Source of the DNA: Chryseobacterium polytrichastri
Lineage (GTDB): Bacteria; Bacteroidota; Bacteroidia; Flavobacteriales; Weeksellaceae
Assembly (NCBI RefSeq): GCF_900142445.1
Contig: NZ_FRAV01000018.1
Location: forward strand, 39,409 to 103,408
Direction of reading: 5' to 3'
Length of the DNA: 64,000 nucleotides
The notes under the pieces were generated by a model. The model had not been told where the DNA came from. It saw only the letters and a program-made list of their open reading frames with translations, and did not search any database. Every line of letters begins with the position of its first letter. Positions within the stretch are counted from its first letter, which is position 1. Below, piece after piece: positions 9,035 through 17,388 of this stretch. The position numbers and the translations under genes are program-made.

Positions 9035-9108
9035 AACTTTATTTTTTGTGAATGTAGCAATCGGCACGAGGCTTTTTGCTGTTTATTATTTTTTACTTAT
9101 TCTTCAAA

Positions 9109-9681
9109 CTATTTCGGAAATCTCATTTTATAGCTGATGCTTACATCACCTTGAGAAATCTTTGTTAATTTACCTTTTACCAGTTTCTTTTTCAAAGAAC
9201 TTAAGTGGTCGGTAAACAGCGTTCCTTCAATATGGTCATATTCATGTTGAATTACGCGGGCTCTAATATCGGAAAAAGTTTCCGTATGCTTAACGAAATT
9301 TTCGTCATAATATTCGATAACGATTGTACTTTTTCTCTTAACATCCTCTCTTACATCAGGAATAGAAAGACAACCTTCATTAAATTTCCATTCTTCACCC
9401 GATTCTTCAAGAATTTTAGCGTTAATGAAAACTTTTTTGAAATCTTTCAATTCATCCTTAATATCCTCATAATCTTCATCTTCTGCTAATGGAGAAACGT
9501 CTATGATAAATACGCGGATATCCAGACCAATCTGCGGAGCAGCCAGACCAATTCCGTTAGCACTGTTCATGGTTTCGAACATGCTGTCTATCAATTCTTG
9601 TAAATCGGGATAATTCTTGTCTATATCTTTGCCTACTTTTCTCAAAACAGGATCCCCAAAGGCTCTTATCGGTAAAATCAT
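9109..9681 (-). CDS. def: Peptide deformylase
   Basis: 190 residues. It removes the formyl group from the initiator methionine of new proteins. All three signature motifs are present: GIGLAAPQIG (43-52), EGCLS with the metal-binding cysteine C104, and HEYDH (146-150) with two metal histidines and the catalytic glutamate E147. Its length is usual for the family. The start overlaps the ruvX stop by 4 bp, so translation is coupled. It acts in the cytoplasm at the ribosome exit. Confidence 0.97.
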   Translation of the reverse strand: MILPIRAFGDPVLRKVGKDIDKNYPDLQELIDSMFETMNSANGIGLAAPQIGLDIRVFIIDVSPLAEDEDYEDIKDELKDFKKVFINAKILEESGEEWKFNEGCLSIPDVREDVKRKSTIVIEYYDENFVKHTETFSDIRARVIQHEYDHIEGTLFTDHLSSLKKKLVKGKLTKISQGDVSISYKMRFPK

Positions 9682-10094
9682 CTTGTTCTTTGTTCTAAAA
9701 AATTTTGCAATATGATGGTTGCACTTACTTTATCTATTAATCCTTTTTCCTGTCTTTGTTTTTTGCTTTTCCCACTTTGAGAAATAAAAAACGAAGCCAT
9801 CTTGGAAGTAAATCTTTCATCTAAACGATGAACGGGAACTTCTGAAAATTCTTTTTTAAATTCTTCTATGAATTTTAGAATATCAGTTTCCACCTCGGAA
9901 ATATTTCCTTTCAAATCTGTGGGAAGCCCCACAACAATGTCATCTACTCTATTTTCATTGAAATATTTTTTCAAAAATTCCATTAAAGATTGAGTTGGTA
10001 CCGTATCAAGACCACTCGCAATGATCTTCATATCATCTGTCGCTGCAATACCGCAGCGAGCCTTTCCATAGTCTATTGCAAGGATTTGTCCCAT
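9678..10094 (-). CDS. ruvX: Putative pre-16S rRNA nuclease / Holliday junction resolvase-like RuvX (YqgF)
   Basis: 138 residues with the RNase H-like YqgF fold: AIDYGKARCGIA holds the first acidic residue (D8), followed by VVGLPTDLKG, the conserved DERFTS loop, and a C-terminal helix with KVSATIILQNFLE. In E. coli the family matures the 5' end of 16S rRNA. It is the first gene of the operon with def and the DUF5606 gene. The promoter element TAAATTTG at 10102-10109 lies only 8 bp from the ATG, so the transcript should have almost no leader. Confidence 0.94.
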   Translation of the reverse strand: MGQILAIDYGKARCGIAATDDMKIIASGLDTVPTQSLMEFLKKYFNENRVDDIVVGLPTDLKGNISEVETDILKFIEEFKKEFSEVPVHRLDERFTSKMASFFISQSGKSKKQRQEKGLIDKVSATIILQNFLEQRTR

Positions 10095-10101
10095 AGGTTT
10101 G

Positions 10102-10109
10102 CAAATTTA
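10102..10109 (-). promoter_or_regulatory. ruvX operon promoter element (TAAATTTG)
   Basis: Exact TAnnTTTG on the minus strand just upstream of the ruvX ATG at 10094. It predicts a nearly leaderless mRNA. Confidence 0.6.
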
Positions 10110-10208
10110 GTAAATTTTAATGATTTTATTCATGACGTAGTTTTTTTTATAAATCATGTTTTATTCCATTATTTTTTTTATAATTTTAATCTTCCAATAA
10201 ACAAAACT

Positions 10209-10685
10209 ATGAAGAAACTCATTCTTGTAAGACATGCAAAAAGCGACTGGCCTGAAGACACAGAGGATTTCGATAGACCTCTGGCTGACAAAGGATTAGA
10301 AGACGCTAAGAATATGTCACAATTTTTAAAGAACAATCAAATTCCGATAGATTATATGGTATCGAGCCCAGCCGTTCGTGCCCTGAATACCTGCGAAATT
10401 TTCAACCAAACGTATCAATCGGCAATGATAACGGATGAAAAATTATACAATCCTTTGGAAAGAAATTTTGAATCTGCAATCTACAATTTGGATGATAATC
10501 ATGATTCTGTAGCTTTTTTCTCACATAATAATGGGATCTCTAATTTTGCCAACTCTATTTCTGAAGATATCTTTCACTTACCAACCTGCGGAGTTGCTGG
10601 TTTTGAAATTGACTGCAATTCTTGGGCAGAGTTTGATGGAGCACATAAGAAATTATTATTCTTTTATGATCCAGGGAAAATTTAG
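10209..10685 (+). CDS. SixA-like histidine phosphatase
   Basis: 158 residues of the histidine phosphatase (phosphoglycerate mutase-like) superfamily. The catalytic LVRHAKSDW motif is at residues 5-13 (phosphorylated H8), a second arginine in SSPAVRALNT, and the second catalytic histidine in FFSHNNG. In SixA the substrate is phosphohistidine on a phosphotransfer protein; here the substrate is unproven. The upstream frame stays open but I start at ATG 10209, where the family homology begins. The next gene, a broken metalloprotease, starts inside its last 20 bp. Confidence 0.9.
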   Translation: MKKLILVRHAKSDWPEDTEDFDRPLADKGLEDAKNMSQFLKNNQIPIDYMVSSPAVRALNTCEIFNQTYQSAMITDEKLYNPLERNFESAIYNLDDNHDSVAFFSHNNGISNFANSISEDIFHLPTCGVAGFEIDCNSWAEFDGAHKKLLFFYDPGKI

Positions 10686-11556
10686 CTCAATTTTTAAAAT
10701 CTTCTTTTTATCAACATTTATATTCCTCTTTTCCTGTGAAAAGAAGGAAAAAAACTATTTTGCTACCATTTCATTAAATGATGTAAAACTTTCTACGCCC
10801 AAGCCGGGCGAATGGAGATATAATCGGGATGAGAAATTCCAAACTTTTGAGGATTTCCAAAAAATGGAAAAAATTAAACCCGAAGCCGGAAAAAATAGTA
10901 TTTATTTACAACCCATCGGAACATTCGGCGATTTACAAAAGAAAGAAATTCAACTTACCCAAGAATATCTAAAAATTTATTTCCAGCTTGAAACTAAAAT
11001 TTTACCTGCTTTATCCAATGATATATTTCCAAAATCTGTAAGAAGAATCTTCAAAGACGGACAAGAGCAAATTTTAGCTGGATATGTGCTGGATAGTATT
11101 TTAATTAAAAGAAAACCAAAAGATGCCGTTGCGTTAATGGGAATCACAGAAAGAGATCTATTTCCCAAACCGGAATGGAACTATGTCTTTGGATTAGCTT
11201 CTTATCAGGATGGTGTTGCCGTAACCTCGATGTATCGATTTGCAAATGGAAATTTAACCTAATCAAATTTTAATAAAAGCCTCGAAAGATTGATAAAAAT
11301 AAGTTCTCACGAGATCGGGCATATGTTTGGCATCAGCCATTGTGTAAATGCCAATTGTGTAATGAATGGGACCAATCATCTTCCCGAAACAGATTCTCAT
11401 TTTGCAAGAGCATGTTCGCTTTGCCAGCAAAAACTGAGTTCAAGTATTAAATTTAACAATCAAAAAAGATTAGTTGAATTAAGAAATTTCTTTGAAAAAC
11501 AACATCTAAATACTGAGCTTACCCGAGCAGAGCAGGATTTAAATTTATTGAAATAA
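10666..11556 (+). pseudogene. Archaemetzincin-family metalloprotease interrupted by an in-frame TAA
   Basis: One reading frame of 297 codons is split by a single TAA at 11260-11262. The first part has a lipoprotein signal (FIFLFSCEKKEKN) and the N-terminal half of the protease domain. After the stop the same frame continues without a shift into SHEIGHMFGISHC, then CVM, then CSLCQQKL: the archaemetzincin zinc motif HExxHxxGxxH plus the four structural cysteines. The piece upstream of the stop has no active site, so the product is inactive unless the stop is read through. A single G-to-T change (GAA to TAA) would explain it. The ATG at 10666 overlaps the upstream phosphatase gene, as coupled genes often do. 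Confidence 0.85.
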
Positions 11557-11593
11557 ATTTCGGATAAAGCCATTCACAAACCACAAAATAAAA

Positions 11594-11613
11594 AAACGGA
11601 CTAAAGTCCGTTT
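11594..11613. terminator. Hairpin between convergent genes
   Basis: An 8-bp stem AAACGGAC/GTCCGTTT with loop TAAA. It may terminate either neighbour. The sequence closely resembles the GGGCTAAAGCCC hairpin at 36874-36885, including the CTATTGATA that follows, so it may be a dispersed repeat that doubles as a terminator. Confidence 0.6.
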
Positions 11614-11655
11614 CTATTGATAAGAGATATTTTAAAATTTCAATTTGTTATCCAA

Positions 11656-13197
11656 TTATTTTCTTTTCAAATCAAGATCATCAAAATCAAAACTGAAATC
11701 TGTAACATCGGAAATAGGTTTTAGCTTTGCAGACACCGCTTTCCCATTTTCATCGTAATTGAAAATAATATAAGCATCAGCATCGTAACTTCTGTCATCC
11801 CATTTAATAATGAAAGAGTTATTAGAGTATGGAAGGAGTTCCCCTTTTAATCTTGGAGAGTTTTTACATGCAATGGTGTAAGTATTTCCCTTTTGAGAAA
11901 TTTCTACATCGCCAAACCAAACATCATCGTATTTACCTACAAACTGTTCGGCTTTAGGTTGAAGGTTTTTATCTTTTTTAAATGACTCCGATGTTGCGAA
12001 AGCTTCTTTCTTTTGCTTTTCATAAACGGCTTCATTTTTTGTTATTCTCTCGCCATACGTTTTCAACCAATTTCTGTCTGCCACGCCTAAATAAGAATCT
12101 TTAACCGTATTGGTAATGGTGTTGAAAGCTGCCCCTGACTGTTGGTTGGTTAAAACTACAATTCCTAATTTCAGATCCGGAATTAAAGTAAACTGCGTTA
12201 CTGTACCAATTAATCCGCCTGTATGCTGAACTTGTTTGTGCCCTTTAACATCACTTAAAAACCAACCCATTCCATACCCATAAAAACTGGTATCATAAGG
12301 GTTTTTCGCGGCTACTCTATCAGGAATCTGTAAGCTCCAAAGCTGTTGAACATTTTTATCTGAAACCAACTTTTTGCCTTCTTTCGTCGTGAAATTATTT
12401 AACAGAAATTCTGCCCAAGTGGTCATATCTACGATGTTACTCATAATTCCACCTGCCGCGTTGGCTGTTTCGTTCCAGTCGTGAGGAACTGCGATTGATT
12501 TCCCATCTACAGGTGCGTGAGCATCAATTTTATTGTTTATTGCCTTTGCTCTGTTATAACTTCCGAAACTTGAGGTCATCCCAACAGGTTTCATAATTCT
12601 TTGTTCGATAAAATCTGCCCAACTTAATCCCGAAACTCTGTGAATGACTTCTCCGGCAACAATAAACATTACATTGTTATAATCTAAAGTAGTTCTGAAA
12701 GGGTTTTCAGGTTGCAAATATCTTACGTTATGTATAATATCATTTACCGTTAAATTACCTCCTTCAGGGAAAAACATTAAATCGCCCTGTCCTAAGCCTA
12801 GCCCAGCTCTGTGCGTTACTAAATCTTTAATGGTAACATTTTGCGAAACATAAGGATCATACATTTGAAATTCGGGAATATATTTTGAAACCTTATCATT
12901 CCAGTCTAATTTTCCTTCATCTGCTAAAATCGCTAATGCCGTACAGGTAAAGCCTTTTGAGTTGGAAGCAATTCCCACCAACGTATTGGCATCCATAGGC
13001 TGCTTTGTTGTTAAAGAACGTACGCCTACTCCTTTTGAATAAATCAGTTTTCCATCTTTTACAATTCCGACGGACATTCCTGGAACATCAAAAGTTTTCA
13101 ACGTATTCTGGATCAGTTCGTCCAGTTTTTTTTCTTCAACCTGCCCAAAAGAGATCAGAGAGAACAGAATAAAGAACAGAGAAAAGTTATGCTTCAT
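11656..13197 (-). CDS. Serine hydrolase, class C beta-lactamase/esterase family, with C-terminal DUF3471
   Basis: 513 residues. A signal peptide (1-18, ending ISFG) sends it to the periplasm. The beta-lactamase-like domain (about 25-370) has the nucleophile motif SNSK (S-x-x-K) in GIASNSKGFTCTALA, the tyrosine in DYNN (Y-x-N) and the HTGG triad. Residues about 400-500 fit DUF3471, a beta-rich domain common at the end of such proteins. Likely activities are D-amino peptidase, esterase or beta-lactamase; true penicillin hydrolysis cannot be told from sequence. It has its own promoter at 13214-13221. Confidence 0.9.
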   Translation of the reverse strand: MKHNFSLFFILFSLISFGQVEEKKLDELIQNTLKTFDVPGMSVGIVKDGKLIYSKGVGVRSLTTKQPMDANTLVGIASNSKGFTCTALAILADEGKLDWNDKVSKYIPEFQMYDPYVSQNVTIKDLVTHRAGLGLGQGDLMFFPEGGNLTVNDIIHNVRYLQPENPFRTTLDYNNVMFIVAGEVIHRVSGLSWADFIEQRIMKPVGMTSSFGSYNRAKAINNKIDAHAPVDGKSIAVPHDWNETANAAGGIMSNIVDMTTWAEFLLNNFTTKEGKKLVSDKNVQQLWSLQIPDRVAAKNPYDTSFYGYGMGWFLSDVKGHKQVQHTGGLIGTVTQFTLIPDLKLGIVVLTNQQSGAAFNTITNTVKDSYLGVADRNWLKTYGERITKNEAVYEKQKKEAFATSESFKKDKNLQPKAEQFVGKYDDVWFGDVEISQKGNTYTIACKNSPRLKGELLPYSNNSFIIKWDDRSYDADAYIIFNYDENGKAVSAKLKPISDVTDFSFDFDDLDLKRK

Positions 13198-13213
13198 TAT
13201 TTTTAAATTTTCT

Positions 13214-13221
13214 CAAAGTTA
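13214..13221 (-). promoter_or_regulatory. Serine hydrolase promoter element (TAACTTTG)
   Basis: Exact TAnnTTTG on the minus strand, 16 bp before the ATG at 13197. Confidence 0.55.
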
Positions 13222-13242
13222 ATCAATTCAACATTTATTGAG

Positions 13243-13250
13243 TAAATTTG
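13243..13250 (+). promoter_or_regulatory. Acetyltransferase promoter element (TAAATTTG)
   Basis: Exact TAnnTTTG on the plus strand, 28 bp before the GTG start at 13279. Confidence 0.5.
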
Positions 13251-13278
13251 ATTTTCTATAAACAAAATAAACATTAAC

Positions 13279-13728
13279 GTGAAAATTATTTCTGTACGAC
13301 AAAACCCAGAATATAAAGATATTGCTATACAATATTTACAAAAAAGCTGGCCAGATATTTATCCGAAGATGTATGAAGATTGTATCACTCACAGTATTGA
13401 TGCAGAACAGTTTTTACCACAATGGTATCTTTTAGAAAAAGATCATGAAATTATAGGTTGTGCAGGTTTAATAACGAATGATTTCATCAGCCGAGGAGAT
13501 TTGTATCCTTGGGTTTGTGCCATTTTTATTGAGGAAAATCATAGAGGAAACAATTACATGTCATTACTATTAGACAAAGCAAAACAAGATACCAAGGAAG
13601 GCGGTTTTAAATACCTAAACCTTTGTACAGATCATATTGGTTTATACGAAAAATACGGATTTCAATACATTGCTCAGGGGTATCATCCTTGGGAAGAGGA
13701 ATCTAGAATCTATCAAATTACTTTATAA
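13279..13728 (+). CDS. GNAT-family N-acetyltransferase
   Basis: 149 residues starting with GTG at 13279. The GNAT fold is visible as beta strands around ALITND-type segments, the acetyl-CoA loop near IEENHRGNNYMSLLLDKA (an R-G-N variant of the Q/RxxGxG/A motif) and the C-terminal LYEKYGFQYI typical of the superfamily. It would transfer an acetyl group from acetyl-CoA to an amine of unknown identity. It is divergent from the serine hydrolase gene with a promoter for each direction between them. Confidence 0.85.
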   Translation: MKIISVRQNPEYKDIAIQYLQKSWPDIYPKMYEDCITHSIDAEQFLPQWYLLEKDHEIIGCAGLITNDFISRGDLYPWVCAIFIEENHRGNNYMSLLLDKAKQDTKEGGFKYLNLCTDHIGLYEKYGFQYIAQGYHPWEEESRIYQITL

Positions 13729-13743
13729 AATAATTTCAAAGTT

Positions 13744-13751
13744 TATCTTTG
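13744..13751 (+). promoter_or_regulatory. Promoter element (TATCTTTG) for the 13770 operon
   Basis: Exact TAnnTTTG, 18 bp before the ATG at 13770. Confidence 0.6.
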
Positions 13752-13769
13752 CAAAACTAACTCTATATA

Positions 13770-14219
13770 ATGACAGCAAAAAAGCTATTTACATTGTTTT
13801 TATTGATACTCAGTTTTCACTTATACTTCTCACAGGAAGCCATCATTAAAGACGATAAAGTTTTACTTGATGGAAAACAGATTTTAAAAGTCGAAAAAAT
13901 CAACGTTGCTCAATACTCTTTCTTTTCTATGAAAGATGACGAAGAGATTCTGCTTTACAAATACATGGATAATGAAACTCCGAAATATGTAAATGATGAT
14001 TATTTTATTCTTAATTTCCTGACAGAGAAAGTTAAAATAGAATCAACTGATATTGGAAAGATTGCCAATTTCATGAACTCCAGAAAAGGAATGGAAAAAT
14101 TGATAAGATGGCTGATCAAAGAAAGAGTGCTTACTCATGATGGGGAATTAAATCCTGAGCGTGTTGCCATTTTCAAAGAAAAATACGACGAAAACATTAC
14201 CGAAAGAACTGTTAGATAA
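13770..14219 (+). CDS. Small secreted protein of unknown function
   Basis: 149 residues with a signal peptide (LFTLFLLILSFHLYFSQ). The mature part is acidic and Lys-rich, with a predicted beta region (IKDDKVLLDGKQILKVEKINV) and a C-terminal helix. I recognise no domain. Its TAA overlaps the ATG of the following phosphoesterase gene by one base (TAATG), so the two are coupled. Confidence 0.75.
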   Translation: MTAKKLFTLFLLILSFHLYFSQEAIIKDDKVLLDGKQILKVEKINVAQYSFFSMKDDEEILLYKYMDNETPKYVNDDYFILNFLTEKVKIESTDIGKIANFMNSRKGMEKLIRWLIKERVLTHDGELNPERVAIFKEKYDENITERTVR

Positions 14220-14713
14220 TGACCAAAATCCTCCTCCTTTCCGACTCTCATTCTTATATCGATGACCGAATTTTAGACTATGCCCAACAGGCTGATGAAA
14301 TTTGGCATTGTGGAGATTTTGGAAATCTTGAAGTTATTGAAGAACTCGAAAAAATTAAACCTTTAAAAGGTGTTTACGGAAATATAGACAACACAAAGAT
14401 CCGATCTGAATTTCCTGAAGTAAACCGTTTTTTTTGTGAAGAACTAGAAGTATTAATGATTCACATCGGAGGATATCCCGGAAAATACACTCCTTTAGCA
14501 AAAGAAGAAATCGCTGAAAAAGCTCCTAAATTATTTATTTCAGGGCATTCTCATATTTTGAAAGCCATGTATGATGAAAAGAACAAACTGCTTCATCTTA
14601 ATCCCGGGGCTTGTGGAAAACAAGGCTGGCACAAAATGAGAACAATGATGCGTTTTGTGATTGAAGGAGAAGAAATAAAAGATCTTGAGGTTATTGAATT
14701 GGGACCGAAATAA
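14219..14713 (+). CDS. YfcE/MJ0936-type metallophosphoesterase
   Basis: 164 residues, a compact calcineurin-like phosphodiesterase. Metal motifs in order: LLSDSH (D8, H10), WHCGDFGN, GVYGNID (GNxD instead of the usual GNHD), IHIGGYPG and SGHSH. These match the small bacterial YfcE/MJ0936 group, which cleaves phosphodiester model substrates; the natural substrate is unknown. It has no signal peptide, so it is cytoplasmic, although its coupled partner upstream is secreted. Confidence 0.92.
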   Translation: MTKILLLSDSHSYIDDRILDYAQQADEIWHCGDFGNLEVIEELEKIKPLKGVYGNIDNTKIRSEFPEVNRFFCEELEVLMIHIGGYPGKYTPLAKEEIAEKAPKLFISGHSHILKAMYDEKNKLLHLNPGACGKQGWHKMRTMMRFVIEGEEIKDLEVIELGPK

Positions 14714-14716
14714 CTT

Positions 14717-14724
14717 TAAATTTG
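14717..14724 (+). promoter_or_regulatory. Promoter element (TAAATTTG) for the Smr-domain gene
   Basis: Exact TAnnTTTG, 62 bp before ATG 14787. The leader holds a 6-bp stem (GAATCT at 14731 with AGATTC ending at 14749). Confidence 0.5.
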
Positions 14725-14786
14725 CATCAAGAATCTAAATATAAGATTCAACTCGTGTCTGAGTGACAAAATTGAAAATAATAAAA

Positions 14787-15281
14787 ATGAAGATTGGTGA
14801 TAAAGTTTCTGTGGTAGATGAAGATTTAAGCGGAATGATAACTTCTGTGCACGGAAACATTGTGGTTTTTAAAGATGAATATGGCTTCACCTATCAATAC
14901 CAAGCAGAAAAATTGGTTCCGAATAATGCTTCCATCTACGAAAATATGAAAGTAGAAAGAAAGCCGGAGCCGAAGAAAGTGACTTCAAAAAAACATCATA
15001 AAAATCAGTTAGTACTGGATCTACATTTTCATCATCTGGTTAAAAATCCGAATGATTATGATAGCTTTGAGAGACTTTTTCTTCAAAAAGAAAAGCTATT
15101 GGAAGTTATCAGCTTTTGCAGAAAAAATAATTTAAAAAGATTAGAAATCGTTCACGGAATAGGTGATGGCGTTTTACAGAGAATGGTCATGGATGTTTTG
15201 GAGAGCCAAAGCAAACTGGATTATTATCATAAAGAAATACTTCATCATCAATCGGGTGCGGTAATGGTAGAATTTCACTAA
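14787..15281 (+). CDS. Smr-domain protein
   Basis: 164 residues. The N-terminal 50 residues form a small SH3-like beta barrel (MKIGDKVSVVDEDLSGMITSV), and the C-terminal part is a Smr domain: LDLHFHHL is the LDxH-type motif and VHGIGDGVLQ the HGxG loop. Smr domains act as nicking endonucleases in MutS2 and related proteins, and also occur alone. I start at ATG 14787, since the barrel begins with MKIGDKV; a GTG 24 bp upstream is less likely. The protein is cytoplasmic. Confidence 0.88.
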   Translation: MKIGDKVSVVDEDLSGMITSVHGNIVVFKDEYGFTYQYQAEKLVPNNASIYENMKVERKPEPKKVTSKKHHKNQLVLDLHFHHLVKNPNDYDSFERLFLQKEKLLEVISFCRKNNLKRLEIVHGIGDGVLQRMVMDVLESQSKLDYYHKEILHHQSGAVMVEFH

Positions 15282-15286
15282 ATTTG
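15279..15286 (+). promoter_or_regulatory. Promoter element (TAAATTTG) for the DUF3822 gene
   Basis: Exact TAnnTTTG overlapping the stop codon of the Smr gene, 13 bp before the ATG at 15300, so the leader should be very short. Confidence 0.6.
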
Positions 15287-15299
15287 CAACAATTGTAAT

Positions 15300-16016
15300 A
15301 TGAACGTACTTAATTTACTTTTTACCAAAGACGGATTGATCTACCAAATAGCTAAGAATAAGAGCATTTTGGAGGAAAAATCTTATTTTGTTACAGAAGA
15401 AACTCCAGAAAATTTTATTACTGATCAACTGGATAATGTTCTGATAAAACAAAGATTTGACGAAATTCATGTAATCTCGTCGCTGAACCATTTTACTTTA
15501 ATGCCTGAAGGATTTTCAGAGCATACTACAGGTTTTGAACTCATTGCTTACAACGCTCCCGTTGATAAGGAAAATGAAGAACTCATGCTTTCTGTGAACA
15601 AAAAATTTAAGGTTCAGTTTTATTATACTTTCCCGAAAAGTTTTTATAATAAGATAAAAGAATTGGCTATTCCGGTTCATTTTAACTTTTCAGGAGAGAA
15701 GTTTTTAAATTCGATCACGAACAAAAGTAATAAAGAAATTCACATTAATCTTTACCATAACCAATGTGAGTTTTTTGCCATTGACAATAAAAAAATTATC
15801 TTATATAATAATCTGGATGTAAATTCAGAGGTAGACTTTCTTTATTTTGTAATGTTTACGTTAAGCAAAATAGATTTTGGAATTAATGAAACCAACTTTT
15901 TCGCTTACGGAGAAACTACTGAAAATGAAACCTTTATTTCAGAACTACAAAAATTTGTAAAGAATCTGAAAATTGTATTTGATAATATTCCTAATAAGAA
16001 TTTTATATTAGGATAG
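15300..16016 (+). CDS. DUF3822 family protein
   Basis: 238 residues with no signal peptide. The opening (LNLLFTKDGLIYQIA), repeated Phe/Asp/Asn-rich strands and the position just before rsmD fit DUF3822, a Bacteroidota family with an actin/hexokinase-like fold predicted in the literature and often linked to rsmD. The conserved neighbourhood suggests a role around ribosome maturation, but no function is established. A small lipoprotein gene lies between it and rsmD here. Confidence 0.8.
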   Translation: MNVLNLLFTKDGLIYQIAKNKSILEEKSYFVTEETPENFITDQLDNVLIKQRFDEIHVISSLNHFTLMPEGFSEHTTGFELIAYNAPVDKENEELMLSVNKKFKVQFYYTFPKSFYNKIKELAIPVHFNFSGEKFLNSITNKSNKEIHINLYHNQCEFFAIDNKKIILYNNLDVNSEVDFLYFVMFTLSKIDFGINETNFFAYGETTENETFISELQKFVKNLKIVFDNIPNKNFILG

Positions 16017-16053
16017 CATAATTTATTTTCAACTAAAAACTTTAACCATTATC

Positions 16054-16353
16054 ATGAAAAAATCAGTTCTTTATTTTGTAATAACTGCATGCAGTTTTGT
16101 TATTACTTCTTGTGGCTCGGCCAATATAAGTGATCAAAAAGATGGTCTGTCTTATGAAACAGTAATAAAGGCGAAAAGTGTAGAAAATGAATACTCATTT
16201 ATAAGACAAAACTGTAATGATTGCAAAGTAAAATCACAATCATTATCTGAAAATAACGGTAAACCCTTTGATGTAATAACTGTCGAAAAAACTGACGGAA
16301 CAACATTAAAATATTATTTTGATATAAAATCTTTTTACGGAAAATTTTATTAA
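16054..16353 (+). CDS. Small lipoprotein of unknown function
   Basis: 99 residues. The signal ends in ITSC with the lipidated cysteine at 20. The mature part has two more cysteines (QNCNDCK), which could form a disulfide or bind a metal, and a beta-rich end (VITVEKTDGTTLKYYF). No family recognised. It sits between the DUF3822 gene and rsmD on the same strand. Confidence 0.7.
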   Translation: MKKSVLYFVITACSFVITSCGSANISDQKDGLSYETVIKAKSVENEYSFIRQNCNDCKVKSQSLSENNGKPFDVITVEKTDGTTLKYYFDIKSFYGKFY

Positions 16354-16383
16354 AAAATAAAAAACAACTTCAACTTAAAAAAC

Positions 16384-16962
16384 ATGTACAGAATAATATC
16401 CGGCAGATGGAAAGCCAAAAAAATAGCAGCTCCAAAGAATTTTGATGTAAGACCGACGACGGATTTTGCCAAAGAAGCTTTGTTCAGCATTTTAGAAAAT
16501 ACCTATGATATGCAGTCGATTTCTGTGCTGGATCTTTTCGCAGGAATAGGGTCTATTACTTTCGAATTTGCTTCAAGAGGTTGTAAGGATGTCGTTTCTG
16601 TAGAAATGAATCCTAAACATACGAGCTTCCTTAATTCTACAGCTTCAGAATTGGATATGTCTTCACAAGTAAGCGTTCAAAGAGGCGATGCTTTTGATTG
16701 GTTAAAAAAATTCAGAAACAAAAAATCTTTTGAGATCGTTTTTTCTGATGCCCCTTTCGAAATGGAAGAAAAAAAATACCACGAACTTATTTCTTTAGTT
16801 TTACACAACAAATACCTAAAAGAAAATGGTGTTTTGGTTGTTGAGCATCAAAGCAGAATGAAATTTGATCATCCCAACTTTTTAGAAACCCGAAAATACG
16901 GAAATGTAAGTTTCAGTTTTTTCAAACCTAATACAGTAGAAACAGATAACCAGGAAATTTAA
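16384..16962 (+). CDS. rsmD: 16S rRNA (guanine966-N2)-methyltransferase RsmD
   Basis: 192 residues. It methylates G966 of 16S rRNA using S-adenosylmethionine. The N-terminal RIISGRWKAKKI and RPTTDFAKEALFSIL match the family; the SAM site is VLDLFAGIGSITFEF (48-62) followed by VSVEMNPKH. The catalytic motif IV, normally DPPF or DPPY, reads SDAPF here (D122-A123-P124-F125), a deviation noted separately. Its 3' end overlaps the convergent HxlR gene by 4 bp. Confidence 0.92.
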   Translation: MYRIISGRWKAKKIAAPKNFDVRPTTDFAKEALFSILENTYDMQSISVLDLFAGIGSITFEFASRGCKDVVSVEMNPKHTSFLNSTASELDMSSQVSVQRGDAFDWLKKFRNKKSFEIVFSDAPFEMEEKKYHELISLVLHNKYLKENGVLVVEHQSRMKFDHPNFLETRKYGNVSFSFFKPNTVETDNQEI

Positions 16963-17306
16963 TTCTTGGTTATTTTTTTTGAAATATCTACCGCATCCTG
17001 CCCCCATTTTGTAATTTCAGTTAAGACAGGAAGCAATGTTTTTCCAAAATCAGTTAATGAATATTCTACCATTAAAGGAGGCTTTTTTGTGTAAACCTTC
17101 CTGTCTATGATATTATCTTCTTCCAATTGTTTTAATTGAAGACTAAGCGTTCTTTCTGTAATGGTAGGAATTAATTTCCTCAATTCGTTATATCTTTTAG
17201 CACCATCAATTAAATAAAATAAAATTACCGCTTTCCATTTTCCGCCTATAAATCTCATCGTTACGCTGGTGCAGCAAGGATAAGGCTTGTTATCTACTGT
17301 ATACAT
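16959..17306 (-). CDS. HxlR-family transcriptional regulator
   Basis: 115 residues, a winged helix regulator of the HxlR/MarR-like type. The N-terminus has PCCTSVTMRFIGGKWKAVILF with vicinal cysteines (C11-C12), the usual redox-sensing position in this family; the recognition region is TITERTLSLQLKQLEEDNIIDR and the wing is VEYSLTDFG. It diverges from the nitroreductase gene and very likely controls both genes through the 14-nt inverted repeat at 17309-17382. The cysteine pair suggests a response to quinones, aldehydes or oxidants. Confidence 0.92.
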   Translation of the reverse strand: MYTVDNKPYPCCTSVTMRFIGGKWKAVILFYLIDGAKRYNELRKLIPTITERTLSLQLKQLEEDNIIDRKVYTKKPPLMVEYSLTDFGKTLLPVLTEITKWGQDAVDISKKITKN

Positions 17307-17308
17307 TT

Positions 17309-17382
17309 ATACTATCATTTTTTACCGTTATTGCAAAGCTAACAAACTTAAATTAATTTTGCAACTATAAAAATGATAGTAT
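17309..17382. promoter_or_regulatory. Symmetrical HxlR operator and divergent promoters
   Basis: A perfect 14-nt inverted repeat: ATACTATCATTTTT at 17309-17322 and its complement at 17369-17382, 46 bp apart. Between them lie two overlapping promoters: the minus-strand TAGCTTTG at 17341-17334 with TTG at 17364-17362, and the plus-strand TAATTTTG at 17354-17361 with TTG at 17331-17333. Each repeat sits just after the expected start site of one promoter, where a bound repressor would block it. Confidence 0.85.
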
Positions 17383-17388
17383 AAAATT

